From the NCBI GenBank assembly GCA_050084985.1, contig JBITNC010000001.1:166656001-166720000 (forward strand): a stretch of 64,000 nt of DNA, written 5' to 3'. This document shows positions 48,170-57,955 of this stretch, in pieces. The notes below the pieces were generated by a model. It worked only from the letters and a program-made list of their open reading frames with translations, did not search any database and was not told where the DNA came from. How positions within the stretch are numbered: position 1 is the stretch's first letter; each line of letters begins with the position of its first letter. The DNA is from Nageia nagi (Eukaryota > Pinophyta). Made by a program: the position numbers and the translations under genes.

Positions 48170-48653
48170 TTACTAACAACCATTATAAGACTATTCTAAT
48201 TATCAAAAAGTGACATAAGATTACCAAAGTCCTAATCTCATCAAAAAACTCTTAGAACTTAATTAAAAGCAATTGGTTTGTTACAATATTGAACTCATTT
48301 GCATGCTCTTCAATTGAACCTCCTTCATTCATCTTCATGTTAAGCAAATTTTGCATTAAGCATACCTTATTTGAGGTGGATGACTTTTCATATATTTTGG
48401 TCAATATATACATTACTCTTTTTGTAGTTTTCTTCTTTGAAATGTTGAAGGCTACAATTGAACTTAAAAAAAGTATTAAAATATCCAAGGCTTTCCTATA
48501 CTCTTCATCACTCATGGATGAGGGATTCTTTGATTTCTCTTTAAGAGGTTGATAAAGGTCCTTCTAGTACAAGTAATCCTCCATTTGTATTTTCCAAAAC
48601 TAAAATTCTTCATCATTAAATCTATACACCCTTAGTCTCCCTTCTTCAGCCAT
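48170..48653 (-). pseudogene. Gag of copia C4
   Basis: Starts at the ATG at 48,653 (MAEEGRLRVYRFNDEEF) and continues with WKIQMEDYLY, KALDILILFLSSIVAFNISK, RVMYILTKIYEKSSTSNKV, NLLNMKMNEGGSIEEHANEF and NIVTNQL. These are textbook copia gag (UBN2) blocks. Two stops in the first 40 codons replace residues that are Ser/Gln in relatives. The coding trace fades near 48,170 and the rest of the element is absent. Confidence 0.8.
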
Positions 48654-48703
48654 TTGCTTCAAAATCTACACATAAGATTTATCAAGTACCCAACAAAAAT
48701 ATA

Positions 48704-48715
48704 GCTTTGATACCA
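48704..48715 (-). promoter_or_regulatory. Primer-binding site of C4
   Basis: TGGTATCAAAGC on the minus strand, one base different from the initiator tRNA-Met site in the C1 element. Confidence 0.75.
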
Positions 48716-48717
48716 CT

Positions 48718-49110
48718 TATTAGGTTCTATGATTTTCAAATAAAACTTTGAGCAATCTATTCTTTACTATTTGTAAAATAATTTAAACAAGATAATAGTA
48801 AATAGCACCAAACACAAAAGGACAGGAGCCAATTTTAACACATTTCATTTGATATGAGCTACATCCATGGAGAAGCTTTGAATCCTTTGATTACTATTAA
48901 TCTCTCAAGCCATTAAGAGATAAACCAACATCATAAGCTTGTTGTAACCTTCTTCTCAGTATATCAAAACCCCACTACAAAACTCTAAATCTCTGTCTAG
49001 TAAACTTACATCAAACTATATTACTTCACATTACAAAATAATATACCATTTTATATATTCCGAGCCCATGGATTTATGGGAGTGTTACCATCCAAAATTA
49101 GCCAAAAACA
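48718..49110 (-). repeat. 5' LTR of C4
   Basis: Lies directly upstream (minus sense) of the primer site. A TATA-like GAATATATAAAATGG is at about 49,040-49,060. The start at TGTTTTTGGC (49,110) is a best guess. No partner LTR is present, so the limits are approximate. Confidence 0.55.
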
Positions 49111-49569
49111 GGTTAAATAAATCCTTAGGAAATATCCCAAGTGTAACTCACAACTCATGAATTAAGATATCCTAAAGAGTGCATTTGAATACCAAAATTA
49201 CCTTCTATATGTTGATTGGACACCATCATATTGATCATGATCCTGTAGACAGACTAATATTCTAGTGCCTAGAAAGCCCCTATCTTTATCGATCAATAAA
49301 TTACTTTATTGATTGAGTGATCTTGAATTATTGCCCTTGTATGTACCAATTGATAACAGAGAGTGTGAAAAATTGAACTTAGCCAATTAGATATCTTTAT
49401 TCTTAGAATAGGATAAGTAAGGTAAGATATTGAATGATGATTGGTCAGCTCCATTGGGTCATCCTCTAGGAACCCATGGTCAATACTATGATTGGCCTTA
49501 GAGGTGAATTAGAGCATAGTTTAGAAGTATTCTTCCATTTAGTTTTCTTATTGATGAATGCTTCCAGAA
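49111..49569. other. Spacer, nothing recognised
   Basis: Short region without reading frames or repeats that I can assign. Confidence 0.4.
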
Positions 49570-49916
49570 TACATCCTATTTTTTAAAAAATAATTATTTG
49601 ATGATGGTTTTAAACCACCCTATTAATATATAAGGGGTGGGTGATTTATATCTTTGACATTAGTATTTAAGAAGATGGTTTATAACTACCACCTTGTATA
49701 TTAAGGGGGCAATTATAAGTGCTTAAGTAGGTAGTTAATAGTTATCTCCACATATCCTTAGATAGCAATTTATGCAACCATACATAGGTGGTTATAATTG
49801 CCACCATATGTAGTCAACTTTTAGCAATGAGCTCATAGACGATAGTTGGATAACTACCCATAAAGTGCTTTAGGGGTGGTTGAAAACCATCCTTAAATGC
49901 CCTTTTTGGTCTAGTG
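49570..49916 (-). mobile_element. One end of a CACTA-type DNA transposon
   Basis: Read on the minus strand the sequence starts CACTAGACCAAAAAGGGC, the hallmark terminal sequence of CACTA (En/Spm-like) elements. It is followed by several subterminal copies, in both orientations, of GGTGGTTATAA / AACCACCC words spread to about 49,600. The other end and any transposase are absent, so this is a small or truncated copy. Confidence 0.6.
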
Positions 49917-50739
49917 AAAGGTCATAAGAAATTCCTAATGTAATAGGTAAAAGGAATATCAATTATATATATGACCAAATAAAATATGGGGCCATTAATC
50001 AATGTGAAGGCTATTGAAAGATGGTTGCAGTATGGAGTTATTTTTTAGTTGAAAATATTTAATTATCAATTTGAGAGAAATACTTACAATTTTATCATTT
50101 TGTGTAGTCATTTAGTTTGGAACCATTCTATTACCTTCTGCTAGAGTTTATTTTGGCCATCTAGGCCCAAATTATATGCAATAATTTTTATATACATTGA
50201 TGTAGATTTTTTGTTGCCCATGGATAAAATACCAAAATAAAATTGGGTGGAATTATGCCATGCTTTTCATATTTAACTATTAAAAATTATTATCCTGATT
50301 GGATTATTGGAATTCTTTAGTGATAAAAGTTAAAATTCTAGTCTATAACGCTTTCAAAGATCAAATTTTTATATATTTAATCTAAATTTAGTTTTCGTGC
50401 TAGGTACATAACATAAATGAGTTTCTCATAGAAAGATTCATGACATTTATAAATGATAAATAATTAAAATATTTTAAGTAATGATTATATATATGTAATA
50501 AGGATTTAACATGAACATTATTCTATGAAAGGATTTAACATGAACATTACTCTATGAAGATCACAAAGGCCTAAAATTCATTTGACATGGATTTCCATTG
50601 AATGTTGTTGTATTTCCTTATTAGACATATATGCAAAATATCAAAGAATACATAAGAATTAGATATTATTTGACAAAATGCATGATTCAAATGTAATTTT
50701 ATGGATTATAAATCATGCAATTATATAAAAAAGGTTTTC
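49917..50739. other. Spacer with a 29-bp tandem duplication
   Basis: Contains two copies of a 29-bp unit (AGGATTTAACATGAACATTA plus nine bases) at 50,501-50,529 and 50,530-50,558 that differ by one base. Otherwise nothing recognised. Confidence 0.6.
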
Positions 50740-53645
50740 ATGGCTTACACGTGTAGCTTGATATGGAGAAATATTATTGCTTTCCTGAGGACTACATACT
50801 CTAGGTTTTCATGGTGGAGGGAGTGAAATGAGCTTTCCTAAGCTACATTTGGCTTTAGGGGACAAATGCATGGAGAGGATCTTAAGAATGCTCTTTCTCA
50901 CACGGCTAATGAAAAATCTCTAGTAATTAATAGCTTCCATTATGAATTTTATAAAGAATTATGGGACATAGTTGGTACTAATCTTCTTCAAGTTTAAAAT
51001 GAAGTAATGCTTTCATGGTCACTAGTTCAGGTGATAAATAAAGGTAGTATTAAATTTATAGCAAAATTTGGTGATCCTAAAGTTATTAGCAACTAGAGGC
51101 TTATTACACTTATGAATGTAAGTTACAAGATTATTGCTAAAGCCTTAACACTTAAGCTAAAACCCTTATTTCCCTTGATTATTCGATTAGAGAAAATATG
51201 TTTTGTCAAGGGGAGATACATTTTGGATAATGTCATTATTATTTGGGAAGGTATGGAATGGAAAAGGTCCTCTGATCAAGCTACTCTTTTCATCAAAATT
51301 AATTTTAAAAAAGCTTATGATAGGATAGAGTGGAATTTCATCCTTACCATGCTTCAACCTCTTGGTTTTAGTCCTTTTCTCATTCAATCTATTCAAATGC
51401 TTTTTAGAGATACCTCTTATTTATTAACCATGAATTGTGTTCAATCAAAGACCATCGCTTTAGTATACTCTATTCACCAAGGATGTCTTGTAGCCCCTTC
51501 CCTATTCATTCTTATTGTTTAAGCTTTTGGCTTTCTCCTTGCTCACAACACTTCACAAGATCTCATAAAAGAAATCTCTTTTTCCAATTCCTAGTTGCAA
51601 CTATTAAATGGCCATTTTACTAATGATTCCTCTTTAACTCTATATGAAGATGAACAATCTATTTCCACTTCCTTGAAATATCAAGATAATGTTTGCCTTG
51701 CATTAGGATCTAGCATCCAATAGTAGAATACCTTCTATTACAGATAGTCGATGAAACCTCTTCTAGATTAGCTTGCCTATTACCCTTGGAAATGGATTCA
51801 ACCTAGAAAAGTATTTAAATTCCTTGGTATTCCTTTTGCTTTCCAAGATTCCCCTATTCAACTTTGAAATTTTTTCATTCAAAATATTGAAAAGAAGTTA
51901 GGATACTAGACTACTAAAAAGCTTTCTTTAGCTAGAAAATATCAAATTTGTTTAAAAATCTTAGCTTCTACCCATGTGTCTTGTTCTTCTTGTTGAGATT
52001 TTATTAGGGCATCTAATGTGCATAAATGTGGCTTTCATTGGGTGGCATGGAATATTTTTTGTTCCCTCGATTAACAAGTCGCATGGGCATATTTGATTTC
52101 CATAACCAAAGGTATGCTTTATGTGCCAAGTGGATTATTTGAGCCCTAAAGGGTGAAGAGGCTTGAAAAATTCTCATTCAGTATTGCATTTCTACATGCC
52201 TCCCTTATGGTAAAAAGGCCTAGAAGGGACTGAATATTCATAAGATTCTCATAGCTTTAGTTCCCATTAAAATTGTTGGCTCTTTTATTATCAAAAGCAT
52301 ATGGAAAGCCTATGAATTTTTTAAACCTTGGCTTAGTTAGAATGGAAAGCACAAGTATTCAAGGCCATCCATCTACTCATTAAACCTATGGTGATATCTT
52401 ATTATCAAGATTTGATGGTTTACCCCTAGCAAATGTCCAATGGATTAGAGCTTTATGTTTCTATAGAAAAGGAGTTGACTCTCTCAAGCAATATTTTGAC
52501 ATTCAAACAAAGTACTAGCTATCTTGGGAATATTTTCGCAAAACCTATAATTTGTGTCCAAATTGTAAATTCTTTTTTTTTTATGTGGTTATTAAATGAT
52601 TACCTTTCTCCATCTAGAGTAAATTGGATAAAATATTTGAGAAGCCCTAGTTGAATGATAAGTGTTGGCCTAATAACATCCATATACATAAGAATAAGCC
52701 TCACCTTGCTTATGCTTGGCTGTCTCCCAATGTTCTTATGGTTGAAATTTTGAATAACATATGGGATCTTGTTTCTTTGCAGTCTAGGTGGAGACTAAGA
52801 TTCATTGTGATTTGGGCCTCTTATGTTGAACCCTTTAGTTGGAATTTGCTTCACCAAGGGTTACCCATCGGTCAATGGTTTCAACATTTAGGGGTGGTTA
52901 AACCTGTTTCTATTTTTTATGGAGAATCTAAGGATTTTGTGCATGTCTTTTGGTCTTGTCAAAAAGCTAAAGTAGCTTTGGAGTGGATTCTTTCCTTTTC
53001 TAACCCTTTTTTGACCACTTTCTACTTATGGGTCCATGCTCTTTTAGGGGATGCTTTGGATTTTTTAGAACCATTGATTGAAGTCTGGCATATTTTATGC
53101 CTTAATATTCTTTATCTTCTATGGAAAATCAAAAAGAATATTATTTTTGCATGGTAGAAAGCATCTATTTATTTTTCTCTTGCTGATAACTATGCAATTT
53201 TCTATAATTGTTGGATGTAGATCATTGTACAGGTGGAAAGTGAATGTGGAGGTGCAACATTTACGTAATTTACTGGATTATTGGGGGAATACACCTTGTT
53301 CCATCAGTAAGGTCCCCCTAGATGCTGGTCCTTATCGATGGTTTAGGTCTTGTGGTCATTCTTCTTAGACCAGGCAATGATGTGGACAACTTTCCCCCCT
53401 CCTCAAACTCCTATTTAATCCTTGATTTATGCATAGTTGATTGTCTTATGTGAGATTTTGTAAATAGCTGGTGAAGCTTGTAGCAATTATTTTTTGTGGG
53501 GATTCTGTTGATGTTTATTTGTTTCTTAACAAATTTTAGTTTGATACTTTAAGCTATCTCAGATGTGCTGAATTCCACTAATCTTTTTTATATAAATTTT
53601 TTTTACATTAATAAAAAATCTCTTTCATATTTAAAAAAAAAAAAA
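50740..53645 (+). mobile_element. 5'-truncated LINE (plant L1-like)
   Basis: Contains the reverse transcriptase and zinc-binding end of a non-LTR retrotransposon and finishes in a 13-base A run (53,633-53,645) followed by more A-rich sequence. The N-terminal endonuclease is absent, as expected of a copy truncated during target-primed insertion. The left limit is approximate and no target duplication was found. Its 3' end lies only about 590 bp upstream of the WRKY start codon. Confidence 0.82.
50876..53157 (+). pseudogene. LINE ORF2 remnant: reverse transcriptase and zf-RVT domain
   Basis: Reverse transcriptase blocks: EFYKELWDIVG (50,945), then an altered ISNWRPIT site where Trp is a stop (51,093). 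After that come NVSYKIIAKALTLKLKPLFP, FVKGRYILDNVIIIWEGMEW, LFIKINFKKAYDRIEWNFIL and QGCLVAPSLFILIV (51,112-51,522), which include the finger and palm motifs. The usual YADD block is lost in frameshifted sequence. The zinc-binding (zf-RVT) region is at 52,651-53,157, with WNLLHQGLPIGQWFQHLGVV and FVHVFWSCQKAKVALEW. Many stops and shifts show it is inactive. ORF2 normally copies LINE RNA at nicked chromosomal DNA. Confidence 0.82.
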
Positions 53646-54038
53646 GAAAAGGAAAAACATAATTTAATAGAATGGAACGAAGGAATTGAAGGGCTTAATT
53701 TTTATGCACGCACGACGGTTCTGGTCATGTTTGGGCCTCTCGCATAGACTTCTCCGAAAGTAATAGTATGGAAACAGAATGTCATGCCAAATAATTGCTA
53801 CAAAATGCGGACAGTGGCATCACAGGTTTCCATAAAAGCGTGTTGAGAAGGATATCTAACACATGGGGAGAATTGATGACGAGAAATTGTAGGGGACGAA
53901 ATTTTCTAGCCAAGTAAAAGAAGGTGGGCCGAAGAATACGGATAGTTAAATAAGAGGTACAGAGACCGATAGCACATTAATTAGTCATGTCCTCTCAAAG
54001 TAGTCGCCAAATATTTTAGGAAAAGAAGAGATATCAAC

Positions 54039-54044
54039 AGTCAA
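54039..54044 (-). promoter_or_regulatory. W-box in the WRKY promoter
   Basis: TTGACT on the minus strand, 195 bp upstream of the WRKY start codon. W-boxes (TTGAC[C/T]) are WRKY binding sites, so auto- or cross-regulation is possible. Single short match only. Confidence 0.4.
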
Positions 54045-54132
54045 CCGTGTCTAAGGGTGTCGGATGACCCATTCATACATCTCCGTAACATCCCCGAAAT
54101 GCTCAGGAAACTACAATTTAAAGTGGAAATCC

Positions 54133-54144
54133 ATGCCTTCTTAA
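54133..54144 (+). other. Short upstream ORF in the WRKY leader
   Basis: ATG CCT TCT TAA, three codons and a stop, about 95 bp before the main ATG and out of frame with it. It would affect translation only if the transcript starts upstream of it, which is not known. Confidence 0.35.
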
Positions 54145-54238
54145 TAGGCTTCTCTCATCCGTCAGACTAGGTTCGAGTTGTAGGACTTTGAACAAGCTTC
54201 AGGTTTATCCTCCAAATTGTGTATCGCTTTTGTCATAC

Positions 54239-55153
54239 ATGGAGCCTTATGAATTGTATTCGCATTCCCACTTCAATGGTTTGATCAACTACCAAACTCC
54301 CTATCAGATTTTGGATCCTTGCTATGGTTTTCCATGGGATAATATGCATGAACACTTATCTGGTAACCAACAGCCGTTTTATGGCATATCGGAGCTGAAT
54401 GACATCCACAATGAATCATTCTCAACCTGTAAACAAGAAAATGATAATGGAGGGAAATCAGCAAATGTTGTTCATAGTCCAACGGGGGCTAGCAGTGCCA
54501 GTGGCAATGATTCACAAGAACAGCAATCTGACCTGGTTGAGGAGGGTGGCAGCCATAAATCTGACCAAGAAGACATTGGGTAAGTATCTTAGATAGCCCT
54601 TTTTAGGGAAATTTTTGCAGGTTTTCAAGTTTATTTAGATTTCATCTTAAACTGTGTCCTGAAATTTGTGTCTTACTATCAGGAGCAAAAAAGGGAAGAG
54701 AAGATCTCAGAAAGGGCCACAGTATGCATTCAAAACCAGATCAGAGACCGATTTGCTGCAGGACGGCTACAAATGGAGAAAGTACGGCAAGAAAAATATT
54801 AAAAGCAGCCCTCATCCTAGGTAACACTACTCAAACCTCTAGGCACTTCTTTGAAAGTCACCGATAGCTGAGGTTGGGAAGGCTTGATCATGCATCAGGT
54901 TCGCTTATAGACTTATTTCTTTTGTTATGGGACTTTTTCCAGGAGCTATTACAGGTGTTCTGATAAAAACTGTGCCGTTAAGAAGAGGGTTGAACGGGAT
55001 CCAAGTGACAAAACCATGATTATCACGACATACGAGGGCCAGCATAACCATGATAGCTCATTGAAGATATATTACATTGGAAAACCCATAGTGTTTGAGC
55101 AGCCTGGTTTTAAGCCTGCCATTGTGCTTATCAACGAGGGGTTACGCTCTTAG
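54239..55153 (+). CDS. WRKY transcription factor, group IIc-like, WRKYGKK variant
   Basis: Three exons: 54,239-54,579, 54,683-54,820 and 54,943-55,153, with GT-AG introns of 103 and 122 bp, giving 229 residues. The frame is open further upstream (to a TTG at 54,188), but 54,239 is the first ATG. The N-terminal 113 residues are Ser/Asn/Gln-rich and acidic. A basic stretch KKGKRRSQK (116-124) is a likely nuclear signal. The single WRKY domain has WRKYGKK at 145-151 in place of WRKYGQK and a C-X4-C-X23-H-X1-H zinc site (C165, C170, H194, H196). The second intron splits Arg160 inside the domain, the conserved position for most WRKY genes. The GKK variant is known in group IIc (Arabidopsis WRKY50, 51 and 59) and can change preference for the W-box. 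It would act in the nucleus; target genes are unknown. Base composition is less AT-rich than its neighbours, and all splice joins keep the frame, so it looks functional. Confidence 0.93.
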
Positions 55154-55929
55154 ACATCAACAAAAGGCAAACGAAGTAACCATTGATGCAGCGTTAGCTT
55201 CTTCCACAAGTTTGTGTCTTACCATGAAGAGGATGCTCATAGAGATAAGTTGTAGGATGGACTCCTTCCAACATTGATGGAGTTAATAATAATAGAATAA
55301 GACCTGTTTTTTTTTATACTTGTGGATGTTCGAGGATCCATGTTCTATGATAATGGATTCTGTTTCTATGGTATGGAATATATGACAAAGCATTCCATGA
55401 TCTGTTATTTATCTTTTTTAGTGGAGCCCCTTTGTGTTTTCAAGTCGTTCAGTGTTTTACAATTTCTTTGTCTCAAGCCATTTAAGATAAATTTTAGTAA
55501 CCGCTCTTCGTCTAGGATGAAATCAATATTATAGTCCATGATGATACAGTAAGAACGTGTATGTCAAGTTTTTGTAGTGCTGACTACAGATAAAGTATAC
55601 AGATCAAACTGTATACATTCTAGTCCTCCAATTGATTTACCCGATGAAATTATGTAGCCGCTTTTATCGGTTTTAACATAGTAATGTTAAAGAACTTTGA
55701 TCTTGTATGGAGAGGCTTTTCCCAAATTTGGTGGTAAGGATTAACTAGAGAAATGAATCAGGAAGAATGGAGGAGAGACGACAAGTATGCATAGTGTGTT
55801 GGTGGACTATGTTGATCATTTTACCTTGCTACTCAAGCTTAAAAATGGTTTTCATAGGCATGTCTCTTCAAAGAAGTATTGTACTAAGTTAATAATGGAA
55901 TGTTATAAATATGCAAATATCTATATATA
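55154..55929. other. WRKY 3' flank
   Basis: The 3' untranslated region is probably within the first few hundred bases; AATAAT/AGAATAAG words near 55,285-55,300 could serve as polyadenylation signals. Nothing else recognised. Confidence 0.45.
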
Positions 55930-56465
55930 GGAAATTATATAAAAATAGTTCTCATAATTTGTCAAATTACAAAAATAGTTTTGTAAAATTTGTATTTATA
56001 AAAATAGTTTTGAAATCAACATTTTTGATTATGATTGTATTCAGATTTTTTGTTGGGTATCTCTTATATTCTCTTTCCACAAGAAAAATATGTATGTCAA
56101 TTTTTTATAGTACTGCATTCAAAATCAAGTTTTACTATAGATCAAGTTTATCCACCCTCTCATTCTCAAATGCAATCAACCAATAGAAGATGCATTTTTG
56201 TACAGCATCTTTCTTCAAATGTATATCAAATGCAGCAACCTCATGGCTGATAGCTTTTTCCATAGAATGATAAGAGGATATGCATAGAACTTGTTTCTTA
56301 AGAAAACTCAAAATCTTTTGAAGAAAATACAACACAAAAATGCTATACCATCATGAATTACAAATTTAATAAACTATAAAATGCAGAGCTGTTTTTGTAA
56401 ATAAAAATTTTTAAAGGTCATTATTGTAATTTCATTAATTGTGAAGACTATTTTTGTAATTTACC
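55930..56465. mobile_element. MITE-like element with AAATTACAAAAATAGT termini
   Basis: A 536-bp unit starting GGAAATTATATAAAAATAG and ending with the inverse GACTATTTTTGTAATTTACC. More copies of AAAAATAGTTTTG lie near the left end and similar inverse copies near the right. No reading frame. The form suits a non-autonomous DNA transposon (MULE-like termini are possible). No clear target duplication flanks it. Confidence 0.5.
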
Positions 56466-57583
56466 TTAATAAATTGATAAACCCGTTATATTTATCAACA
56501 TGATCATGCATGCAAAAAAAAAAATCTTAAATCTGCCAAAAATAATATTTTGAAGATTTCTAAGTTGATTGACACATTTTTAAATCTTAACCAAAAGTAT
56601 TTTAATTTAACTTATTTTACTTGATAAACCAGTCGAATTTATCAAGACGATTTGATAAGCTCATCCGATTTATCAACTAAAATCCACCATCGTCTGCTAT
56701 TCATTTTGGCTCGGCTCGGCTACGAGTGGTGGAATTTTTATAAATTCGTAGGGTTTATCATCAAACAGGTCAACTAAGTGGTCAATGACAATTTACGAGA
56801 TGGTTATGGGAAGTCAAATCTCAGTTTCATGTAGTAAGAGAAGTAAAAAATTTGTAAATATGAAGGTCCAAGTGTGGGATGACTTTATAGCTAAATTTAA
56901 CATTGTAAGGTAGAAATATGCCAAAAAAAATCTACTCTACTCAATAGTTTTTGATATATATATATTATTGTTTTTTTTTTAAAAAGTATAGGTAAAAATT
57001 CTTTTTTGAAATTTCAATTCTTCAATGGTAATTTTTTTCTAATATTTTTTTTTTTATTTCAAACATGTTTTAAAAATATTTTTCACTTAAGAAATATCTA
57101 TTTTGAATGTCTATCTAGTTAAATTTATATTTTGTTTCTACGTTTCAAATATATTTTTTCTTTAAATAGAATATAGAAATTTTTAATATTCTACACTATT
57201 ATTCTTAAATCTAATATTGAATATGTGGGTCTTATTATTTAATTATTTATTAGTTTTACAAATATTTGAATATATTCTATGGATTGTTGTAACATTTAAT
57301 ATTTCTACTACATTTATAATTATTTTTAAGATTTTTATGATAATAAAATATTATTTATATTTAAAAAGATTATTTAGATCAAGTTGATAAAAACCAAATT
57401 TCACAAATCTTTTTAATTTTTTAACCTCTTTACGATATTCTCCACATCATACATTGATTCTCTTTCTTTTGATGTTTTATTGTTATATCACTCATATCTC
57501 AATGAGATATATTCCATTGAGATACAAAAGTATTAGGTTTAATTTTATACCCAACAAATTGATAATATGAAAGCATTAATGGC
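56466..57583. other. AT-rich spacer with TTTATCAA words
   Basis: Several GATAAAC/TTTATC words at 56,470-56,770 can pair with each other, and a short GC-richer patch (TCGGCTCGGCTACGAG) lies at 56,712. No gene seen. Confidence 0.45.
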
Positions 57584-57692
57584 ATGTGCGTGCGCACACA
57601 CACACAAAATGCACACCCACGCACACGCGCACGGGCACACACACACACATACACATGCATGCATGCACACACATACCTACACACGTACATAT
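57584..57692. repeat. CA/CG-rich alternating purine-pyrimidine tract
   Basis: GTGCGTGCGCACACACACAC followed by interrupted CA repeats with GCAC and CGCG interruptions and ATGCATGCATGC. The alternation favours left-handed DNA. The reading frames in it are repeat artefacts. Confidence 0.85.
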
Positions 57693-57880
57693 GTTATAAA
57701 GAGTTCCTATCATCATACATTATATCTTATTCATCATTGATAATTATGACTTCAAGATGTATGCTCTTGTGGTTCCTCTTCACCTTTGAGTTATTCTTCA
57801 AATTGTGATTTTTTTAATTGAGTGTTGTTTCTTGGATCTTATTAGAGAGAACCAAAGTTGAATCAATGTTGATATTTGTT

Positions 57881-57955
57881 GGGAAGATGGTGGTGGTGGA
57901 GAGAAAGGTGGGGGTGCAAAGGAGGAGGAGGGAGAGGAGGAGGAGAGGAAGAGGG
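57881..57955. repeat. Purine-rich GGA repeat tract
   Basis: GGTGGTGGTGGAGAGAAAGG followed by GGAGGAGGAGG-type runs on the plus strand. About 75 bp almost free of pyrimidines in its second half. Confidence 0.8.

Noticed and set aside
54188-54238. Upstream in-frame TTG as WRKY start
   Set aside because: Plant nuclear genes rarely start at TTG, and a good ATG follows at 54,239. The open frame upstream is only leader sequence.
57499-57808. His/Thr-rich and Cys/Val-rich frames across the CA repeat
   Set aside because: Opposite strands of one microsatellite; artefacts of the dinucleotide repeat.
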